Positions 58,770 through 64,000 of a stretch of DNA of 64,000 bases are shown one piece after another. Origin of the DNA: an uncultured Dehalococcoidia bacterium (GTDB lineage Bacteria; Chloroflexota; Dehalococcoidia; Lucifugimonadales; UBA3495); contig OY282456.1 of assembly GCA_958296225.1 (NCBI GenBank), forward strand, positions 3,410,001-3,474,000. Direction: 5' to 3'. The first letter of the stretch is position 1. Every line of letters starts with the position of its first letter. The notes beneath the pieces were generated by a model that worked only from the letters and a program-made list of their open reading frames with translations, made no database searches and was not told where the DNA came from. A program made the translations under genes and the position numbers.

Positions 58770-59004
58770 CGGCGCGTGTCATACCTAGCTCAAGCAGCGG
58801 CCAATAATCCTCAATCCAAGACTGACGGCTATGCTTTATCCGGATGACTTCGTCACGGCTGATGCCAATCCACAGTTCAACGAACATCCCCGGCGGTGTT
58901 GCCTCCCGATAACCAAGCCCCAACAATTTGCGCAGTTCGGTTTCAATCGGGGTCAACTTGTACTCGCTGGTGCACTGAGGCTTGACTATTCCTTTAGCAG
59001 CCAT
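58756..59004 (-). CDS. Small hypothetical protein upstream of the GIY-YIG relic
   Basis: The 82-residue product (94 residues if the TTG at 59040 is used) is not recognised. It contains LTPIETELRKLLGLGYREAT, PPGMFVELWIGISRDEVIRI and SWIEDYWPLLELGMTRADC, an orderly mix typical of a real globular protein. The 3' end overlaps the GIY-YIG relic by about 14 nt, implying a coupled pair. No good ribosome binding site is visible. Function unknown. Confidence 0.55.
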   Translation of the reverse strand: MAAKGIVKPQCTSEYKLTPIETELRKLLGLGYREATPPGMFVELWIGISRDEVIRIKHSRQSWIEDYWPLLELGMTRADCQE

Positions 59005-59185
59005 CAACGCCATCAACGAGCTCTGCACGCCATCGCCCAACGAGATTACGGTTATTTCTGGCTCTCAGTGCATATTACCTCGTAATCGCAACCCCGTATT
59101 GGCACTATTCTTTGCTCATGCGATTTAGAATGCGACAATTGGCCTACACCCTAAAGACAACCCATCCGCAAATCGGCAGGATATA

Positions 59186-59953
59186 ATGACCAACCACGCC
59201 GTTGTCATCCAGCATCACCCCGTCGAAACCCTCGGCGGCAATTTTACCGCTGTCTTGCAAGACGCCGGCTTTGGCCTTACTACGGTGCCGGTATTTGCCG
59301 GCGCATCCGGGTTTGACGCTCCTGACCTTGCTGAGGTTGACCTGGTGGTTGCTTTGGGCGGCCCCATGTCGGCCAACGATGATTTGCCGGCGCTGCGCCA
59401 GGAGGCGGCCTACCTGCGCGCCGCCGCCACCGGCTCGCTGGGCAGCAGCCCGCCGACGCCGGTAATCGGCATCTGCCTCGGCGCGCAGCTGCTGTCCCGC
59501 GCCCTAGGCGGCGCCGTAGCCCCTACCGGCGGCTACCAGTTCGGCCTCCGCAAGATTGACGTTACCGCCGCCGGCGACACCGACCCCGCCTTTCGCGAAA
59601 TCGGCATCCCTCTGGTTTCCACCCTGCACGGCGAGCAGTTCACCGTCCCGCCCGGCGCAACCCTGCTGGCCCAGGGGACGATGCTGCGGCGGGATGGCGG
59701 CTACGTCCGCATCCCCATGGCCTTTCGCTACGGCCTGTCCTACGCCTTTCAGTTTGAGCCGCAACTGACGCTGGACGAGTTGCAGGTCTGGAACCGGGAA
59801 CTGGCCGGCGATTACGCGCTGATGGGCGACCGTTTTGACCCCGCCGAGGAAGCCGCCCGCAATCTGCGCGAGTTCGCCCAATTCGCCCCGCACCACGAGG
59901 CGCAAATGGCGCGGATGCTGCGCGCCCTGCTGACACAAGCCGGTCTGTTATAG
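59186..59953 (+). CDS. Class I glutamine amidotransferase-like protein, catalytic histidine replaced
   Basis: The 255-residue protein resembles GuaA-like stand-alone GATase1 proteins: LVVALGGPMSAND, the nucleophile elbow GICLGAQLLSRALGG with its cysteine near residue 97, and TLHGEQF. At the position of the usual GxQFHxE motif it has AFQFEPQLTLDE, so the catalytic histidine is absent. Typical members hydrolyse glutamine or gamma-glutamyl compounds; this variant may be inactive or use another acid/base. TATAAT overlaps the ATG at 59186, a possible coincidence. Confidence 0.82.
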   Translation: MTNHAVVIQHHPVETLGGNFTAVLQDAGFGLTTVPVFAGASGFDAPDLAEVDLVVALGGPMSANDDLPALRQEAAYLRAAATGSLGSSPPTPVIGICLGAQLLSRALGGAVAPTGGYQFGLRKIDVTAAGDTDPAFREIGIPLVSTLHGEQFTVPPGATLLAQGTMLRRDGGYVRIPMAFRYGLSYAFQFEPQLTLDELQVWNRELAGDYALMGDRFDPAEEAARNLREFAQFAPHHEAQMARMLRALLTQAGLL

Positions 59954-59963
59954 CGCGCCGGTA

Positions 59964-59972
59964 TGCTAAACT
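59964..59972 (+). promoter_or_regulatory. Extended -10-like element just before the methyltransferase gene
   Basis: TGCTAAACT ends 9 nt before the ATG at 59982, so a transcript from it would be leaderless or nearly so. Confidence 0.25.
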
Positions 59973-59981
59973 CGCGTCATC

Positions 59982-60977
59982 ATGGAACACCTTTTCTATC
60001 CGGGCGATAACTTGGCTGGCCTGCGCCGGCTGGCGCAGCTGCGCATCGCGGCGGATTTGGTCTATATCGACCCGCCCTTTGCCACCAACAACGAGTTTCT
60101 GATTGACGACGACCGCGCCAATGCCATCAGCGCGTCGGGCCGGCCGGCCTACTCGGATACGGTGCGCGGCGACGCCTATCTGGACGCGCTCCGGCAACGA
60201 CTGTGCGCCATTCGCGACGTGATGTCGCCCGCCGGCTCGGTCTATGTCCACATTGACGTCAAGATGGAGCACCACGTCCGGCTGCTGCTGGATGCGGTTT
60301 TCGGCCCGCAGAACTTCCGCAACAGCATCACCCGCATCAAGTGCAACCCCAAGAACTTTGACCGCTATTCCTACGGCAATATCAAGGACACCATCCTCTT
60401 TTACTCAATGTCGCCGCAAATGATTACGTGGCATCCGCAGAAAGAGCCGCTGAGCGACGACGAGATAGCCCGCCTCTACCCGTTCACCGACGCCGCCGGC
60501 CGCCGTTACACCACCACGCCGCTGCACGCCCCCGGCGTCACCGCCAGCGGGGCCACCGGCCAACCCTGGCGCGGTATGGAGCCGCCGGCGGGCCGCCACT
60601 GGCGCTACCCGCCGGCAAAGCTGGACGCGCTGGACGCCGCCGGCCTGATTGAGTGGAGTTCTACCGGCAACCCGCGCAAAATCCGCTACGCCAGCGAATC
60701 TGCCGGCAAATTGCCGCAGGATGTTTGGCTCTACAAAGACCCCCAGCGTCCGGCCTACCCCACTCAGAAAAACGCCCGGATGCTGGAACGCATCATCCGC
60801 ACCTCGTCCAACCCCGGCGATACCGTGCTGGACTGCTACGCCGGCAGCGGGGGCACGCTGCTGACGGCGGCGCGGCTAGGGCGGCGGTTCGTCGGGATGG
60901 ACAACTCCCCGGCAGCGCAGCAGGTTATTGAACAACGACTGCAAGGCCGGCGGATTGCGTGGCAAGAAATCGCTTGA
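59982..60977 (+). CDS. DNA methyltransferase of a type II restriction-modification pair
   Basis: The 331-residue beta-class enzyme transfers methyl groups from S-adenosylmethionine to adenine-N6 or cytosine-N4. Motif IV is LVYIDPPFATNNEF near residue 26; GSVYVHIDVKMEHH follows; PTQKNARMLERII and motif I VLDCYAGSGGTLLTA lie at the C-terminus. The next gene starts 12 nt downstream in the same direction and looks like its endonuclease. It is distinct from the two other methyltransferases in the window. Confidence 0.92.
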   Translation: MEHLFYPGDNLAGLRRLAQLRIAADLVYIDPPFATNNEFLIDDDRANAISASGRPAYSDTVRGDAYLDALRQRLCAIRDVMSPAGSVYVHIDVKMEHHVRLLLDAVFGPQNFRNSITRIKCNPKNFDRYSYGNIKDTILFYSMSPQMITWHPQKEPLSDDEIARLYPFTDAAGRRYTTTPLHAPGVTASGATGQPWRGMEPPAGRHWRYPPAKLDALDAAGLIEWSSTGNPRKIRYASESAGKLPQDVWLYKDPQRPAYPTQKNARMLERIIRTSSNPGDTVLDCYAGSGGTLLTAARLGRRFVGMDNSPAAQQVIEQRLQGRRIAWQEIA

Positions 60978-60989
60978 CAGAGAATTGAT

Positions 60990-61679
60990 ATGGTAGAACC
61001 GCAGCAGCAACCTCCCCTGGATTTTGAGGCTATCGAACACCGGCAAAATCTGGAAAACCGGGCAGAAATGGCGGCAGAAATTGCGCAACGTTCGGACCGA
61101 TTAAGGACTCGGGTACTCCATTTCGCCGAGCAGTTTGACATCCCGGAGGCCGATTTTTGGCGAGCTTTGGACGCCAATCCTAACGGCCCATTGGCGGCAG
61201 TTTTGGCGCGAGAGGCACGACGCCAGAATATCCATGAACGAGCCGCCGCCGCTTATATTGCAGCGCTGGCGCACGTTGCGCAATTCCGTAAGTTACCGTC
61301 CGGCGGCCCTAATGCCCGCTATATCAACGGGGATGGTCAGATAGTAACCGGAGAGCAGTTAGCCGGCGCACGCCATCCGTCCAAATCCATCGACTTTCAA
61401 TGGCAGACGGGCGCTGTAACCTGCTACGCCGCCCAAAAATATACACGGGAAGGCGGCGGCACTCAGGACAATCAGTTCAATGAAATTCAATCGCTGCTGC
61501 GAAATTTCCTACAGCGTATCAACAATGGCGTTGCGCTTTTCATTCTGGTGGACGGCCCGTATTACAACGAAACCCGGCTAGCCCAATTGCAAGGCCTGGT
61601 TCGTATGCAAAACCCCCGTAGTTATGTATCCAGCGTTAATGCGCTACTGCCGATTCTCGCGGATATTGCAGGGGGCTAA
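60990..61679 (+). CDS. Putative type II restriction endonuclease partner
   Basis: The 229-residue protein sits directly after the methyltransferase. Its centre reads SKSIDFQWQTGAVTCYAAQK and then YTREGGGTQDNQFNE, resembling a group of restriction enzymes whose core is D...(x)K with a conserved 'KYT..GG.QDNQ' stretch. Later ALFILVDGPYYN and PRSYVSSVNALLPIL complete the domain. The N-terminal ~100 residues are helical. Base composition is slightly more AT-rich than neighbours, as often in mobile restriction genes. The endonuclease assignment relies on context plus motif and is not certain. Confidence 0.65.
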   Translation: MVEPQQQPPLDFEAIEHRQNLENRAEMAAEIAQRSDRLRTRVLHFAEQFDIPEADFWRALDANPNGPLAAVLAREARRQNIHERAAAAYIAALAHVAQFRKLPSGGPNARYINGDGQIVTGEQLAGARHPSKSIDFQWQTGAVTCYAAQKYTREGGGTQDNQFNEIQSLLRNFLQRINNGVALFILVDGPYYNETRLAQLQGLVRMQNPRSYVSSVNALLPILADIAGG

Positions 61680-61821
61680 TCGCGCCCCCTGTGCAGCAGC
61701 ACCCTGTCTATCCTGTCCTTCCCCGTAAAAAACAAAAAGCCGTTTGACACCCGGCACATCGGCGATTAACCTGCTACCCGTCAACCAGCAACCACGCAAC
61801 CCCAATTGGAGGTATCACAAT

Positions 61822-62568
61822 ATGGCTTACGAAGGAATGATTGCCGAACAGGTCTGGGTTCAGGGACATAACGGCGACCGCATCAATGCCTACCTGGCGC
61901 GGCCCCTGGGCGAAGGCCCCTTCCCCGCGGTGATGCTGTTTCACCATATGCCCGGCTGGGACGCCGCCACCAAGGAGATGGCCCGCAAGTTCGCGCACAA
62001 CGGCTACATTGCCATCTCCCCCAACCTGCACTACCGGGAGGGCAGCGATGACCCCGTTGCCAACAGCGCCAGCATCCGCGACAAGGGCGGTATGCCCGAC
62101 GCCCGCACCCTGGGCGACGCCGAAGGCGCCATCGGCTACCTGCGCCATTTGAGCGTCCACAACGGGAAGGTCGGCATCATCGGCTTCTGCTCCGGCGGAC
62201 GCCAGGTTTTCCTGGCCGCCTGCAAGCTGTCCGGCATCGACGCCGCCGTGGACTGCTGGGGCGGCGGCGTAACCCCGCGCGACAGCGAGCCGCCCACCGA
62301 GGCCATGCCCCACGCGCCCATCGAGTTCGTCGCCGATTTGAACTGCGCGCTGATGGGCCTGTTCGGCGAGGACGACGCCCGTCCGTCCATCGCTGAAGTG
62401 GAAGCCACCGACGCGGCCATCAAGGCGGCGGGCAAGTCGTGGGAGTACCACACCTATCCCAACGCCGGCCACGGCTTCTTCGCCGTTGACCGCCCCAGCT
62501 ACGCCGTAGAAGCGGCCAACCAGGGCTGGGAGCGGGTGTTCGAGTTCTACGGGCGGCACCTGTCATAA
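61822..62568 (+). CDS. Dienelactone hydrolase family protein
   Basis: The 248-residue alpha/beta hydrolase has the DLH features VMLFHHMPGW (oxyanion), the nucleophile elbow IIGFCSGGRQVFL with cysteine as nucleophile, LFGEDDARPS (acid) and NAGHGFF (histidine). DLH hydrolyses dienelactone to maleylacetate in chlorocatechol breakdown, but many homologues act on other esters. A GGAGG lies 9 nt before the ATG at 61822. Confidence 0.92.
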   Translation: MAYEGMIAEQVWVQGHNGDRINAYLARPLGEGPFPAVMLFHHMPGWDAATKEMARKFAHNGYIAISPNLHYREGSDDPVANSASIRDKGGMPDARTLGDAEGAIGYLRHLSVHNGKVGIIGFCSGGRQVFLAACKLSGIDAAVDCWGGGVTPRDSEPPTEAMPHAPIEFVADLNCALMGLFGEDDARPSIAEVEATDAAIKAAGKSWEYHTYPNAGHGFFAVDRPSYAVEAANQGWERVFEFYGRHLS

Positions 62569-62815
62569 GCAGCCGTTGACGTACCACGCGAGTCTGCCCC
62601 ACCAGGGCAGACTCGTAATCTTGCTTTATAGGTAAAACCGCGCCGTAGCGCATCAGTATTGCCCTAGCTCGGCAAAGGGCGTAGGCAAACGTCGCCTTAT
62701 AACGCCGGCAGAACCGCCCAGGGTTATTCAAACCCGGCGTTGTCGCTGGCGTGTTGCTGATTGCGTTGCCGATGTGAACGGATTCCGTAATCTGATAGCA
62801 GCGACACAGCAGGCA

Positions 62816-63170
62816 TTATAGCATCGGCACGGTGCCCTGCGTTTTGCGAGGCTCCGCCCGCCAGATAACCGTTGCTCGCGGCGTTGCGAACGGTTCACCC
62901 CCCGGCTGCTGCCGTCTCATACTGACGCCGCTGCTCCAGATGCGCCCGCCGAACCACCGGAGGTTCCGCCCCGGGTCTGCCACGCCGCAGACGGCGCAGC
63001 CCTGGAACCGCTCCCGCCGCGCACCGCCGCCGGCCGGGCAGCGGTACCGGCGATGCCCCGTGTCCGGGTCGGTACGCACGTACTCCATCTCCACCCGACC
63101 CAGGCCGGTGGGTACGCCGTCCGTCGTATAGATGCCGTCGTGCCGTCGGACACCAGGCGGCCGGCACTTA
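62816..63170 (-). pseudogene. Transposase C-terminal fragment
   Basis: The minus-strand frame reads RRHDGIYTTDGVPT, MEYVRTDPDTGHRRYRCPAG and RERFQGCAVC followed by NLRWFGG, a pattern seen in DDE transposases ('DG.Y...G.P...g...MEYVRTDP..G...YRC...GC'). The remaining sequence to the stop at 62816 has lost the later IERVFKSLK-type region. Upstream of about 63170 the frame runs into the reverse strand of the Fn3-like fragment, so the N-terminus is missing. Confidence 0.5.
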
Positions 63171-63590
63171 GAGACCGTTACTGTGGGCGACGCGCCGCTG
63201 GCCACGCTGACGGCCCGCACCCGGTGTCGCTATTATGACCCTGACCTGGGCCACAGCACTCCCACGGAAACCGCCACCGTTACCATAGTGCGCACCGACC
63301 TGCCGGGGGAGCTGCCCCGACCGGGCGTCGGTTCCACGGACTGCGCCGACGACGGCCGCAGCATTACCGTGTCGTGGCGCGAACCGCTCCTGAACCACCT
63401 CCCGATACCGGTGACCGGATACCGGTGGCGGTTTCTCCAGCGGCCGGGCGGCGCAACGTCCGGCATGACCGAGGGTACGTCCCTGACCTTCGCCGGCGCC
63501 TACGGCGGGCGGGCGCCGGATTTTTACGTGGCCGCCGATTATGGGCCAGCCCGGAGCGGCGAGACCCGTCTGCATATCAAATGTCAGTAG
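63170..63590 (+). pseudogene. Fibronectin type III-like protein fragment (5' truncated)
   Basis: From about 63170 the plus frame reads TVTVGDAPLATLTARTRCRY, TPTETATVTI, SITVSWREPLLNHLPIPVTG, YRWRF and LTFAGAYGG, ending at 63590. The alternating strands with SxTVSWxEP and PxTGYRWRF fit a fibronectin type III domain of an extracellular protein. There is no start codon near the left junction with the transposase fragment, so it is probably the tail of a disrupted gene. Confidence 0.45.
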
Positions 63591-64000
63591 CAAGGGGTTG
63601 GCGCCCGGCAAAATCAGCCACGCTCCACCCCCTCCCGGCGATGCCGCCAACGGAGCCGACAGCCAGCCGTATCATTGCGGACGGTGCCAGTCCGATAATG
63701 ACCGCGCTCAGCCGGATTGACCCAGGCGCCAACCCACCAGGGCAACCGACCGTATCCCTATCCGGCGACCGGACGACAGCTCGGCGCCGCCGAAAGGGTG
63801 GCGCGCAATCCTCACGATGGTATAACCACCGGGGCGAGCCGGTAGCCGGGTTGCGGATCGGCTCTGCTATACTGCCTGCCGTGTCGCCGCTACCAGATTA
63901 CGGAATCCAACTACAGTAATGACGAAATCAGCAACACGCCAGCGACAACGTCGGGTTTTGAATAACCCTAGTTCCTTTGCTTTGCCATGCTTGGCGTCAC

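Larger units (their letters stand above)
62720..63969. mobile_element. IS-like relic bounded by ~100-bp imperfect inverted repeats
   Basis: The left end 62720..62820 (from AGGGTTATTCAAACCCGG) is the imperfect reverse complement of the right end 63868..63969 (ending CGGGTTTTGAATAACCCT). Nearly identical blocks include AATCAGCAACACGCCAGCG and CAGATTACGGAATCC. Both ends have AGGGTTATTCAAA outermost, as expected for terminal inverted repeats. Between them lie a transposase fragment (minus strand) and a fragment of an Fn3-like protein (plus strand). No target duplication is obvious next to the ends. The part 63591..63867 has no recognisable gene. Confidence 0.65.

Overview
The window is about 64 kb of GC-rich bacterial chromosome. 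Gene content points to a free-living bacterium, most likely of the phylum Chloroflexota (SAR202/Dehalococcoidia-like or Anaerolineae-like). The reasons are a DUF177-rpmF-fabD-nusB-acpP-rnj-ftsK housekeeping run, RNase J, several acyl-CoA dehydrogenases with methylmalonyl-CoA mutase and epimerase, tandem Uma2 nucleases, and many short dispersed repeats. This placement is inference from gene content; no rRNA gene is present.

Layout. 1-7.9 kb (+): end of a B12-binding mutase subunit, then a dense housekeeping run ending in ftsK and a strong terminator. 7.9-9.2 kb: a repeat-rich non-coding stretch holding a promoter-driven structured RNA candidate. 9.2-12.9 kb (+): an NCS2-type permease with a fused ATPase-like tail, a PHP phosphoesterase and an oligopeptide ABC ATPase. 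13-19 kb (-): holA, methylmalonyl-CoA epimerase, acyl-CoA dehydrogenase, methylmalonyl-CoA mutase, a duplicated hypothetical gene and a NIPSNAP protein. 19.2-21.8 kb: an HtrA-like lipoprotein protease, tRNA-Arg(TCG), tRNA-His(GTG), a palindromic repeat, and a junction where a transposase fragment abuts a truncated cobQ. 22-26.7 kb (+): two large membrane glycosyltransferases and a stand-alone copy of their C-terminal module. 26.8-31.5 kb (-): a sulfite-oxidase-like molybdoenzyme, a selenophosphate synthetase that is itself a selenoprotein (in-frame UGA plus hairpin), a decayed restriction enzyme with its methyltransferase, and a second acyl-CoA dehydrogenase. 31.7-32.3 kb: an inverted second copy of the repeat/RNA element. 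32.4-40.4 kb: CocE-type hydrolase, four tandem Uma2 genes, a Rieske oxygenase alpha/beta pair, a small Gluconate_2-dh3-like protein and a radical SAM protein. 40.8-46.3 kb (+): an asymmetric heterodimeric ABC exporter and a frameshifted glycosyltransferase. 46.3-51.4 kb: an alpha/beta hydrolase and a pgi-gnd-zwf oxidative pentose phosphate operon. 51.5-61.7 kb: a double CMD-domain protein, a methyltransferase-HNH fusion, D-aminoacylase, Nudix hydrolase, a DndB-like protein with a broken GIY-YIG nuclease, an amidotransferase-like protein and a methyltransferase/endonuclease pair. 61.8-64 kb: dienelactone hydrolase, then an IS-like relic bounded by roughly 100-bp inverted repeats.

How the genes work together. 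Mutase, epimerase and acyl-CoA dehydrogenases indicate propionyl-CoA and branched or odd-chain acyl-CoA oxidation. The pgi-gnd-zwf operon supplies NADPH. The Rieske pair, CMD protein, CocE, dienelactone hydrolase and D-aminoacylase suggest use of diverse organic compounds. Three methyltransferases, two endonuclease partners (one dead), an HNH fusion, a DndB-like protein and four Uma2 genes show strong DNA modification and defence traffic. The most noteworthy items are the selenoprotein SelD, the repeat-borne structured RNA with its own consensus promoter, the Uma2 array with a diversified core, and the methyltransferase-HNH fusion.
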